From an uncultured bacterium (GTDB lineage: Bacteria; Patescibacteriota; Minisyncoccia; Phycocordibacterales; GWA1-40-21): DNA of 7,136 nt. Shown one piece after another: positions 1 to 6,277 of the stretch. Every line of letters begins with the position of its first letter. Positions within the stretch are counted from its first letter, which is position 1. Under the pieces are notes generated by a model. The model had not been told where the DNA came from, did not search any database, and saw only the letters and a list, made by a program, of their open reading frames with translations. Both the position numbers and the translations under genes were made by a program. Location: the NCBI GenBank assembly GCA_903824735.1, contig CAIJXO010000036.1, positions 1 to 7,136 on the forward strand, given 5' to 3'.

Positions 1-68
1 ATGAATACATCAATTTCGTTCTTTGACAGACCGTATGTATCTAATAACTTTCGTAATTCTTTATCCAT
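1..68 (-). CDS. TrmB-like transcriptional regulator, N-terminal fragment (cut by window edge)
   Basis: Reading the minus strand from the ATG at 68 gives 22 uninterrupted codons to the window edge, beginning MDKELRKLLDTYG and continuing GLSKNEIDVF. This 'short helix, then GLS-x-x-E-x-x-V' opening is typical of TrmB-family winged-helix regulators, in which the first helix of the HTH domain follows directly. Such regulators are numerous in Patescibacteria and usually sense sugars or other small ligands in the better studied archaeal members. What is seen is only the N-terminus, so family assignment rests on about ten residues and could be wrong; another short HTH protein is the main alternative. 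The gene is divergent from the substrate-binding protein at 216, and the spacer carries an inverted repeat that could be its operator. No Shine-Dalgarno sequence precedes the ATG. Confidence 0.5.
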   Translation of the reverse strand, partial: MDKELRKLLDTYGLSKNEIDVF

Positions 69-74
69 GTAGTA

Positions 75-80
75 ACTATA
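75..80 (-). promoter_or_regulatory. Candidate -10 box of the TrmB-like gene
   Basis: On the minus strand TATAGT occupies 80 down to 75 and ends 6 nt before the ATG at 68, so a transcript would begin at or next to the start codon. No convincing -35 lies 16-18 bp upstream (the best is TTTCTG at 103-98). A second TATAGT at 91-86 lies 11 bp, about one helical turn, upstream. A TTGACT at 109-104 is at the wrong distance from either box (23 or 12 bp). Confidence 0.35.
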
Positions 81-86
81 TTACTA

Positions 87-115
87 CTATACTTCGTCAG
101 AAAAGTCAAGTATAG
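87..115. promoter_or_regulatory. Inverted repeat, possible operator in divergent spacer
   Basis: Perfect 8-bp arms CTATACTT (87-94) and AAGTATAG (108-115) flank a 13-nt centre. The left arm overlaps the upstream TATAGT of the minus strand, and the whole repeat lies just upstream of the regulator's candidate promoter, where an autoregulatory operator would be expected. A second, smaller dyad, AGTAA (71-75) and TTACT (81-85), overlaps the presumed -10 at 75-80. That regulators of this type bind such dyads is inference. The arms are AT-rich, so chance is not excluded. Confidence 0.4.
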
Positions 116-177
116 CATTGAGAAATAAGGATTATTGAGGAATCGTAGCTTGTTTATATTTATTTTGTAATATTTGT

Positions 178-206
178 TTTACAGAAAATATCGACGATGC
201 TAATCT
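178..206 (+). promoter_or_regulatory. Promoter of the substrate-binding protein gene
   Basis: TTTACA (178-183, five of six matches to TTGACA) is followed after exactly 17 bp by TAATCT (201-206), preceded by TGC (198-200), giving an extended -10. The expected transcription start, about 7 nt after the -10, falls at 213-216. That is on or just before the ATG at 216, so the mRNA would be leaderless or nearly so. No Shine-Dalgarno motif is present. Confidence 0.6.
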
Positions 207-215
207 AATGTTCAT

Positions 216-1313
216 ATGAAGAAAACATTAAGCATTGTTGTCGTTATTTTACTAGTAATCGGAATCGTCATAATAATCAGCGGTAAAGATGAGCCGTCCG
301 TCCGAAAAATCGGCTTTATATTACCAGTAACCGGTGATGCTGCTGTATACGGACAAGCAGCACAAAACGCTGGAAGACTAGCACTCGAAGATCTAAGAAA
401 GGAAGGAATCATAATTGATTCAATATATGAGTATAATCACCTATCTGGTACGGCAGCAGCTGGTATTTTGCAAAAATTTATCGACTCAGGTGACGTTTCG
501 GCGGTAGTGTCGTTTGGTAGTGGTGATGTCTTAGCAATGTGTCCGCTGATTGAGGATGAAGATATCATACTCTTTAACAGCGGGTCTTCGCCAAAGATAA
601 CAGACTGCGTACAGACTTTCAGGAATTACCCCTCGGACATTTATCAAGGGAAAGTTTTATCCGACAAAGCAACAACACTTGGATACAAAAACATTGCTCT
701 AGTATATTTAAATAATGACTATGGTGTCGGCCTAAGAAGTGAATTTGTAAAAAACTATACTGGGACGATAGCAGTAGAAGAAGTACAAGCGCCAGGGTCA
801 AAAGATTTCAGGACGCAAATTATAAAAATAAAAAGTTCTGGTGCCAAGCAAATTATTCTTATCTCTCAGCTAGCTGAAGCTATACCATTTTTAAACCAAT
901 ATGCTGAACAAAATCTGGAAATGCCCGTCTTGGCATCGGAATCAATTAAAGATGACTCCCTGCCAACTCAAATATCAAACGCGGTGATTAATAAAATTAT
1001 TGCAATTGCCGCGGCTGAGTATTATGGATCTGAATCAATAAAATTCAAAGACGGATATGAAAAGAAATTTAACATTAAGCCAACTTCCTTTGCGGATTAT
1101 GTATACGACAATACGATGATCGCTGGAAAAGCGATAGACCACTGTAAGAATATACAGGGTCAAAAAAAGACTTGTATGGAGAACTTTATTCTAAATTATC
1201 GAGGGATTGGCGCCACTGGTAATATCTCTTTCGGTACAGACGGTGACGTGATTGGAAAGACATATGATACCTTTGTCATTGAAGACGGAAAATTTGTAAA
1301 AAGTGACCGCTAA
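216..1313 (+). CDS. Branched-chain amino acid ABC transporter-type substrate-binding protein (LivJ/LivK, Peripla_BP_6 fold), membrane-anchored
   Basis: A 365-residue extracytoplasmic type I periplasmic-binding protein. Residues 4-22 form a strongly hydrophobic segment after MKKT, acting as a signal peptide or signal anchor; there is no lipobox cysteine, so anchoring by an uncleaved helix is likely. The family's opening motif (GFILPVTGDAAVYGQAA, 33-49), the hinge region LVYLNNDYGVG (162-172), DFRTQIIKIK (197-206), and the terminal GIGATGNISFGTDGD (330-344) with a following VIEDGKF are all in register and full length. Cysteines C109, C131, C310 and C320 may form two disulfides (109-131 and 310-320), fitting an extracellular location. 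Family members bind leucine, isoleucine, valine or other small ligands, or serve as sensor domains. No permease or ATPase gene lies nearby, so transport is unproven and the ligand unknown. The ATG is chosen by the promoter 9 nt upstream. The stop lies 1 bp from the convergent ung stop. Confidence 0.88.
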   Translation: MKKTLSIVVVILLVIGIVIIISGKDEPSVRKIGFILPVTGDAAVYGQAAQNAGRLALEDLRKEGIIIDSIYEYNHLSGTAAAGILQKFIDSGDVSAVVSFGSGDVLAMCPLIEDEDIILFNSGSSPKITDCVQTFRNYPSDIYQGKVLSDKATTLGYKNIALVYLNNDYGVGLRSEFVKNYTGTIAVEEVQAPGSKDFRTQIIKIKSSGAKQIILISQLAEAIPFLNQYAEQNLEMPVLASESIKDDSLPTQISNAVINKIIAIAAAEYYGSESIKFKDGYEKKFNIKPTSFADYVYDNTMIAGKAIDHCKNIQGQKKTCMENFILNYRGIGATGNISFGTDGDVIGKTYDTFVIEDGKFVKSDR

Positions 1314-1314
1314 T

Positions 1315-1977
1315 TTACCTCCACTCAATCTCCCCTAGCCCCTTCTCTTTGAGGAACTTATTTGTCTTGCTAAAGTGTCTACAACCAAAGAAACCATTAT
1401 ATGCCGAAAATGGTGACGGATGCTGGGACTCGAGTACTAAATGTCTTTCTCGGTTGATGACCTTCCCTTTTTGCTTGGCATAATTGCCCCACAAGATAAA
1501 GACGAGATTTTCTTTTTCGGCGGAAAGTTTTTGGATTACAGCATCAGTAAATTCTTCCCAACCTTTACCCTGATGTGAACCAGGTGTGCCGGCGCGCACG
1601 GTCAGTGTCGAGTTTAGCAAAAGCACGCCTTGATTTGCCCAGCGGGAAAGGTCACCACTTGATAATGGTTTAGTTCCGAGATCAGCTTCGATTTCTTTAA
1701 AAATATTTTTCAGTGAAGGTGGTAAACGCATCTCTTCGTGAACGGCAAAACAGAGACCGTTTGCTTGCTTCTCGCCATGGTATGGATCCTGGCCGATAAT
1801 TACGACTTTAACTTTATCAAACGGACACAGATCAAACGCTCGAAAAACATCGGCTGGTAAAGGATAAGTTTTTTGCGTCAAATATTCTTGCTCCACAAAA
1901 GAAGATAGCGACGTGAAATATGGTTTGCCAAATTCGGCATCGAGAACTTTGTGCCAAGAATCTTCAATCTTTACCAT
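1315..1977 (-). CDS. ung: Uracil-DNA glycosylase, family 1
   Basis: Ung cleaves the N-glycosidic bond of uracil in DNA, starting base-excision repair of deaminated cytosine or misincorporated dUMP; it acts in the cytoplasm on the chromosome. The 220-residue product has all family 1 motifs: the water-activating loop GQDPYHG (62-68, catalytic Asp64), the uracil-binding LLLNSTLTV (119-127, with Asn122), and the DNA-intercalation loop HPSPFSAYNGFFGCRHF (186-202, with His186). Length matches the usual ~220-230. An upstream ATG at 2124 would add 49 residues with no family similarity and would run into divergent tsaD; the start at 1977 gives the canonical SWHKVLDAEF opening and sits 6 nt after a -10 box. 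It converges with the substrate-binding protein gene and diverges from tsaD, so it is a single-gene transcription unit. Confidence 0.96.
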   Translation of the reverse strand: MVKIEDSWHKVLDAEFGKPYFTSLSSFVEQEYLTQKTYPLPADVFRAFDLCPFDKVKVVIIGQDPYHGEKQANGLCFAVHEEMRLPPSLKNIFKEIEADLGTKPLSSGDLSRWANQGVLLLNSTLTVRAGTPGSHQGKGWEEFTDAVIQKLSAEKENLVFILWGNYAKQKGKVINRERHLVLESQHPSPFSAYNGFFGCRHFSKTNKFLKEKGLGEIEWR

Positions 1978-1983
1978 GAAAAC

Positions 1984-2013
1984 ATTGTAACCAATTCGGA
2001 CAAAATATGCTAA
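1984..2013 (-). promoter_or_regulatory. Promoter of ung, overlapping the tsaD promoter
   Basis: On the minus strand TTAGCA (2013-2008) and TACAAT (1989-1984) are separated by 18 bp, and TACAAT ends 6 nt before the ATG at 1977. The transcript would be leaderless. The -35 shares its bases with the extended -10 of tsaD on the other strand, so the two polymerases cannot bind together. Confidence 0.5.
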
Positions 2014-2016
2014 GAT
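2008..2016 (+). promoter_or_regulatory. Extended -10 promoter of tsaD
   Basis: TGC-TAAGAT matches an extended -10 (TGN followed by TANNNT). It ends 7 nt before the ATG at 2024, which places the transcription start on the start codon. The -35 is poor (TAACCA, 17 bp upstream), which extended -10 promoters tolerate. Because an in-frame ATG at 2015 lies inside this box, it is unlikely to be the true start. Confidence 0.5.
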
Positions 2017-2023
2017 GGTTTTT

Positions 2024-3205
2024 ATGAAAGTCTTAGGTATAGAGACAAGCTGTGACGAGACTGGTATCTGCCTTATCGAGACCCGCGAGTCTGATAAAGG
2101 GCTTATTTTAACGATTCTAGGCAATCAGCTCTATTCTCAAGTCGCCAAGCATGTCGAATACGGCGGAGTTATGCCTACCCTAGCCAAAAGAGAGCATCAA
2201 AAGAACCTAGTGCCGCTATTTCTAAAGTGTCTCGAGGAAGCAGGTCTAGCTTTCCCCTCCTCGTCTGAGGAGGGGTGGCATTCTGATGACGGGGTGGTTA
2301 GGGCAGTTGAAAAAGTCTTAGATCGCGAACCAGAACTTCTTACTGACTTTGTAAAAATATTACCAACACTCAAGCGACCGGATATTGATGCCATTGCTGT
2401 CACTAACGGCCCCGGCCTCGAGCCGGCACTTTGGGTTGGAGTGAACTTTGCGAAAGCTTTATCAGCCCTGTGGAATATTCCAATCATTCCGACCAATCAC
2501 ATGGAAGGTCATGTCGTGGTAGCTTCACTGGATCGTATCGATAAAAATCAGTTCTGGATAAAACAAACACACTACCCCGCTATTGCCTTACTAATTAGTG
2601 GCGGTCACACCCAGCTCGTCCTCGCTAAAGATGAAATGGATTATGAAATTGTCGGCAACACTCGTGATGACGCTGTCGGTGAAGCTTTTGATAAAGTGGC
2701 GCGTATGATGGGATTACCCTACCCCGGCGGTGTACAAATTTATAATTACTCTGAAGAGTTTAAAAAGAAAGCTGCTACTAATCCCAACTTTAAATTCCCT
2801 CGACCGATGATTCATTCTAAAGATTTAGATTTTTCTTTTTCCGGATTGAAAACTTCAGTGCTCTATACGATAAAAGAAATTCCAAACCTAACCGAAGAGA
2901 TTAAACAAGAAATCGCTTTCGAATTTCAAAATGCCGCTATCGATGTCTTGGTCAGTAAAACCAAAAAAGCGATCGAACAGCATGACGCCAAAACTTTGAT
3001 TGTCGGTGGTGGTGTAATCGCCAATCCCGATATCAGAAAAGCTCTGGAAAAACTTTCAAAAGAAATTGAGGTACACTTTCTGCTACCCGAAATCTCGGCA
3101 GCGACCGATAACGCCCTTATGATCGCCATGGCTGGTTTTCTAAACCTCAAATCTGGCGCCAAAACTACTCTTGATTTCAAAGCAAATGGAAATTTGAGTT
3201 TGTAA
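2024..3205 (+). CDS. tsaD: tRNA N6-threonylcarbamoyladenosine (t6A37) transferase TsaD, with an extra internal loop
   Basis: TsaD transfers the threonylcarbamoyl group from TC-AMP to A37 of ANN-decoding tRNAs, working with TsaB and TsaE (not in this window). The 393-residue protein opens with the ASKHA-fold MKVLGIETSCDET. Metal ligands are visible as H159 and H163 (NHMEGH) and D362 (TDNALMIAMAG). SGGHTQL (192-198), DDAVGEAFDKVARMMGLPYPGG (215-236) and GGGVIANPDIR (328-338) complete the active site. Usual bacterial length is ~340; the excess is residues ~76-118, between the helix ending EEAGL and the PDIDAIAVTNGPGL core. Part of that excess (77-92) is encoded by a palindromic repeat. The rest (REPELLTDFVKILPTLKR) resembles TsaD of candidate-phyla bacteria, as I recall them. 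The start at 2024 is preferred over an in-frame ATG at 2015 because 2015 lies in the -10 box and MKVLGIETSCDET is the canonical N-terminus. Confidence 0.96.
   Translation: MKVLGIETSCDETGICLIETRESDKGLILTILGNQLYSQVAKHVEYGGVMPTLAKREHQKNLVPLFLKCLEEAGLAFPSSSEEGWHSDDGVVRAVEKVLDREPELLTDFVKILPTLKRPDIDAIAVTNGPGLEPALWVGVNFAKALSALWNIPIIPTNHMEGHVVVASLDRIDKNQFWIKQTHYPAIALLISGGHTQLVLAKDEMDYEIVGNTRDDAVGEAFDKVARMMGLPYPGGVQIYNYSEEFKKKAATNPNFKFPRPMIHSKDLDFSFSGLKTSVLYTIKEIPNLTEEIKQEIAFEFQNAAIDVLVSKTKKAIEQHDAKTLIVGGGVIANPDIRKALEKLSKEIEVHFLLPEISAATDNALMIAMAGFLNLKSGAKTTLDFKANGNLSL
2254..2299 (+). repeat. Small G-rich palindromic element inside tsaD
   Basis: Perfect 9-bp arms CCCCTCCTC (2254-2262) and GAGGAGGGG (2267-2275) enclose a 4-nt loop. 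Directly after, GGGGTGG (2272-2278) is repeated at 2291-2297, flanking a second small hairpin (CAT 2279-2281, ATG 2286-2288). The layout 'CCCCTCCT hairpin, GGTGG, short variable hairpin, CGGGGTGGTT' matches a kind of short dispersed palindromic repeat I remember from several bacterial lineages, including candidate-phyla genomes; I could not search for copies. Here it is read in frame without stops and encodes about residues 77-92 (PSSSEEGWHSDDGVV), in the variable loop of TsaD. G+C of the segment is far above the AT-rich surroundings. Confidence 0.6.
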
Positions 3206-3214
3206 TTCTAGCCT

Positions 3215-3242
3215 TTTAAATTCTTGGCTTTTTTGCTAAAAT
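3215..3242 (+). promoter_or_regulatory. Promoter of valS
   Basis: TGC-TAAAAT (3234-3242) is an extended -10 whose TAAAAT (3237-3242) ends 8 nt before the ATG at 3251. A possible -35, TTTAAA (3215-3220), lies 16 bp upstream. This again places the transcript start at the start codon. It lies in the 45-bp gap after tsaD, so valS probably has its own promoter even if some readthrough from tsaD occurs. Confidence 0.5.
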
Positions 3243-3250
3243 GGAAGGCA

Positions 3251-5398
3251 ATGAATGACAAATTTTTAAAGCCCTATAATCCCCAAGAAACCGAACCGCG
3301 TATATACCAGATGTGGGAGAAAAGCGGTTTTTTTAACCCTGATAATCTACCTGAGCGACACAAGGAGCCTTTTACGATAATGATGCCTCCACCAAACGTC
3401 ACCGGCGTGCTTCATATGGGTCATGCGATGATGCTCACTACCGAGGATATTATGATTCGCTACCAGCGTATGCAGGGCAAGAAAGCTCTTTGGCTACCCG
3501 GAACCGACCATGCCTCCATTGCGACTCAATCAAAAGTTGAAAAAGAAATTGTAAAAAAAGAAGGTAAAAATCGTCACGAGATCGGACGAGAAGAATTACT
3601 CAAGCGAGTGGAAAAGTTTGCTCAAGAAAGTCACGACACTATTACTTCACAAATAAAAGTCCTTGGCTCATCATGCGACTGGTCACGCGAAGCTTTCACT
3701 TTGGATGAGAAAAGAAGCTTAGCCGTTCGCACCGTTTTCAAAAAAATGTACGAGGACGGTCTCATCTATCAAGGTCACCGTATCGTGAATTGGGATCCTA
3801 AAGGTCAGACCACGATTTCTGATGATGAAATCGTCTACGAAGAAGAAAAAACAAAATTCTATTACCTAAAATACGGACCTTTTACAATCGCCACTGCCCG
3901 ACCGGAAACTAAATTCGGTGACAAATATGTCGTCATGCACCCAGAGGACAAGCGATACGAGCAGTACAAACATGGAGAAAAAATTGAACTGGAATGGATA
4001 AACGGACCGATAACAGCCACGATTATAAAAGATAAGACTATCGATATGGCCTTTGGTACTGGTGTCATGACCATTACTCCATGGCACAGCAAGGAAGACT
4101 TTGAAATTGCCGGCCGACACAATTTGGATAAAGAACAAATCATCGATAAGTATGGAAAGCTTCTACCAATTGCTGGCGAATTTGCTGGAATGAAAATCAC
4201 CGATGCTCGAAGCAAAATCGTCGAAAAGTTAAACTCTAAGGGGCTTTTGGAAAAAGAAGAAGATTACATACACAATATCGCCACCGCCGAAAGAACCGGT
4301 GGAAAGATTGAGCCACAAATAATGAACCAATGGTTCGTGGCCGTAAATAAAGAGTTTGATCATTTTGGCAAAAAAACCACTCTAAAGACAATCATGCGTG
4401 AAGCCGTCGGCGAGAGCAAAAATCAGATTAAGATTATCCCCGATTATTTTGGTAAGACCTACTTCCATTGGATTGATAATCTAAATGACTGGTGTATATC
4501 GCGTCAAATCTGGTACGGACATCGTATCCCAGTGTGGTATAAGAATACAGAGATATACTGTGGCATTGAGGCACCTAAAGGCGAAGGCTGGACACAGGAC
4601 GAAGATACTTTGGATACCTGGTTCTCTTCAGCGATGTGGACTTTTTCGACACTCGGCTGGCCAGAAAAGACTAAAGACTTGGCTCTATATCATCCAACGA
4701 ACGTGATGGAGACGGGTTATGAAATTATCTTTTTCTGGGTAGCCCGCATGATTATGATGACCGGATATAACCTCGATACTATCCCCTTTAAATATGTCTA
4801 CTTCCACGGCACCGTGCGCGATGCCAAAGGTAGGAAGATGTCTAAGTCTTTAGGAAATGGTATGGACCCGATTGAAGTGGCTCAAAAATTTGGTATGGAT
4901 GCCGGCCGAATCGCCCTGATTATCGGCACGGCGCCAGGCACGGACAGCAAAATTTCTGAAGACAAGATTAAAGGCTATAAAAACTTTGCTAACAAAATAT
5001 GGAATATAACCCGTTTCGTATTAACTAATACCGAAGGTTTTGATTTTACCCAGAAACCTAAAATACTCGATGTAGACCAGAAGATCTTGGACGAACTGAA
5101 TACCGTGATTAAAGATATCACCCTCGATATGGATAACTTCCGCTTCTATCTTGCCGGCGAAAAGATTTATCACTACATCTGGCACGCCTTTGCTGATATA
5201 ATAATCGAAGAGAGCAAGGCCGCTCTAAATGGCATGGATGATGTAGCGAAAAAATCCAAACAGTTTGCTTTGTACGAAATACTAAAAAACTGTTTGAAAG
5301 TATTGCATCCTTTCATGCCTTTCGTTACGGAAGAAATCTGGGATTCCCTACCGCACAGCGACAAGAAGCTGCTCCTGATCGAGACCTGGCCTTTATAA
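3251..5398 (+). CDS. valS: Valyl-tRNA synthetase, compact form without C-terminal coiled coil
   Basis: This class I synthetase charges tRNA-Val with valine in the cytoplasm. Of 715 residues, the catalytic core shows PPPNVTGVLHMGH (46-58, HIGH motif), GTDHASIATQ (84-93), LNDWCISRQIWYGHRIPVWY (411-430), DTWFSSAMWTFSTLGWP (455-471), ETGYEIIFFWVARM (487-500) and KMSKS (529-533). The CP1 editing domain runs roughly 180-350. The anticodon-binding helical domain is ~570-700, ending PFMPFVTEEIWDSLP. Most bacterial ValRS are 870-950 residues; this one stops right after the anticodon-binding domain, lacking the C-terminal coiled-coil arm. Editing-site residues are also altered (TARPET 215-220; TITPWHSKEDFE 274-285). 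The cysteine knuckle after WY (430) is missing. The frame could be extended to a TTG at 3224, but the ATG at 3251 fits both the promoter and family starts. prsW follows after 6 nt. Confidence 0.95.
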   Translation: MNDKFLKPYNPQETEPRIYQMWEKSGFFNPDNLPERHKEPFTIMMPPPNVTGVLHMGHAMMLTTEDIMIRYQRMQGKKALWLPGTDHASIATQSKVEKEIVKKEGKNRHEIGREELLKRVEKFAQESHDTITSQIKVLGSSCDWSREAFTLDEKRSLAVRTVFKKMYEDGLIYQGHRIVNWDPKGQTTISDDEIVYEEEKTKFYYLKYGPFTIATARPETKFGDKYVVMHPEDKRYEQYKHGEKIELEWINGPITATIIKDKTIDMAFGTGVMTITPWHSKEDFEIAGRHNLDKEQIIDKYGKLLPIAGEFAGMKITDARSKIVEKLNSKGLLEKEEDYIHNIATAERTGGKIEPQIMNQWFVAVNKEFDHFGKKTTLKTIMREAVGESKNQIKIIPDYFGKTYFHWIDNLNDWCISRQIWYGHRIPVWYKNTEIYCGIEAPKGEGWTQDEDTLDTWFSSAMWTFSTLGWPEKTKDLALYHPTNVMETGYEIIFFWVARMIMMTGYNLDTIPFKYVYFHGTVRDAKGRKMSKSLGNGMDPIEVAQKFGMDAGRIALIIGTAPGTDSKISEDKIKGYKNFANKIWNITRFVLTNTEGFDFTQKPKILDVDQKILDELNTVIKDITLDMDNFRFYLAGEKIYHYIWHAFADIIIEESKAALNGMDDVAKKSKQFALYEILKNCLKVLHPFMPFVTEEIWDSLPHSDKKLLLIETWPL

Positions 5399-5404
5399 AA
5401 TTTA

Positions 5405-6277
5405 ATGATAAGCGAGACAAACGTATTAATCTTTTCCCTTCTCGGTGGAATTGTACCAGCTCTTTTCTGGTTGTGGTTTTGGATTCGCGAAGACCGCTTA
5501 CGACCCGAGCCAAAATCGGCTTTACTATCATCCTTCCTCGGCGGTATTGTCGCCGTCCTTTTTGCCCTCTTTCTTGAGCTTGTAATCTACTATCTACTGG
5601 CTGACGCTCATATTTCCGCTGAAGCCCGCACACCGACGATTTTCTGGGGACTGCTTGAGCGCTGGGCTGAAGTACACAATCTCCTCGACTGGCAGGCACA
5701 CTTCTGGGCACCGATTCAAGATTTGTTTAAAAATTGGGGGACGGTTGTCACCTACAATGTGAATGTCAAAAAGATATTCTTAGTAGTCATAATGGCGCCC
5801 TTTGTTGAGGAATTATTAAAGTTAATTGTGGCCTACAGTACCTGTCTACGCCGAAAGATTAATGATGAACCAATTGATGCCTCGATTTATATGCTCACCA
5901 CCGCGCTCGGTTTCGCCGCCGTTGAGACAGCTTTGTTTTTGACCGGTCCACTCGCCAAAGGCAACATCATGGATACCCTGATCGCCGGAAACTTCCGCTC
6001 AATTGGCCCCATGCTTATTCACCTCGTCTGTTCGGCAATCCTCGGTATATTTATGGGTCTAGCCTTCTACAAAGGACGCTTCCAAAAGTTTGTCTACACA
6101 ATATTTGGCTTTATAATCGCTTTTATTTTACATGCTGTTTTCAACTTCTTTATTGTTCTAAACGAGACAACCCACAATCTAACCTTCTTCTGGACAGCTT
6201 GTATCGAAACCTGGATATTGGTGGTGGTTTTACTAGCCTTCTTTGGCCGAGTCAAGAAGGTGACTAGAAAAAAATAA
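5405..6277 (+). CDS. PrsW-family intramembrane metalloprotease (CPBP/PrsW clan)
   Basis: A 290-residue polytopic membrane protein with about seven to eight hydrophobic segments (roughly 6-27, 41-64, 123-142, 160-180, 200-221, 228-251, 261-280). PrsW motifs are present: DRLRPEPK (30-37) after the first helix, FVEELLK (133-139, the EExxK signature), GFAAVET (169-175), His206 in SIGPMLIHLVCSAILG, and HAVFNF (243-248). The glutamates and histidines are the expected metal-binding set; the usual GFAxxEN has Thr in place of Asn175. In Bacillus subtilis PrsW makes the first cut of anti-sigma factor RsiW. The substrate here is unknown and no anti-sigma gene is seen. It lies 6 nt after valS without a Shine-Dalgarno motif. 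Co-transcription with valS is likely, though an AT-rich TATAAA (5394-5399) just before the ATG might act as a weak -10. Confidence 0.85.
   Translation: MISETNVLIFSLLGGIVPALFWLWFWIREDRLRPEPKSALLSSFLGGIVAVLFALFLELVIYYLLADAHISAEARTPTIFWGLLERWAEVHNLLDWQAHFWAPIQDLFKNWGTVVTYNVNVKKIFLVVIMAPFVEELLKLIVAYSTCLRRKINDEPIDASIYMLTTALGFAAVETALFLTGPLAKGNIMDTLIAGNFRSIGPMLIHLVCSAILGIFMGLAFYKGRFQKFVYTIFGFIIAFILHAVFNFFIVLNETTHNLTFFWTACIETWILVVVLLAFFGRVKKVTRKK

Noticed and set aside
104..109. TTGACT on the minus strand as a -35 for the TrmB-like gene
   Set aside because: Spacing to the candidate -10 boxes is 12, 20 or 23 bp; none is in the usual 16-18 bp range.
1978..2124. Upstream extension of ung to an ATG at 2124 (49 more residues)
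   Set aside because: It runs through the divergent tsaD start and both promoters, and the added residues do not resemble the glycosylase family.
2197..2496. 99-codon open frame antisense to tsaD
   Set aside because: Shadow of the well-supported tsaD reading frame, with low-complexity composition and no family resemblance.
3210..3234. Possible terminator after tsaD: AGCC, 12-nt loop, GGCT, six T
   Set aside because: The stem is only 4 bp with a long loop, and it overlaps the valS promoter; too weak to call.
3862..4215. Long antisense open frames within valS
   Set aside because: Shadows of a conserved synthetase frame; no promoter or family features.
4485..4706. 73-codon plus-strand frame within valS
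   Set aside because: Out-of-frame shadow over the conserved DWCISRQ to KMSKS region of the synthetase.
5325..5711. 128-codon antisense open frame across the valS-prsW junction
   Set aside because: Arginine/serine-rich shadow composition; both plus-strand genes are clearly real.
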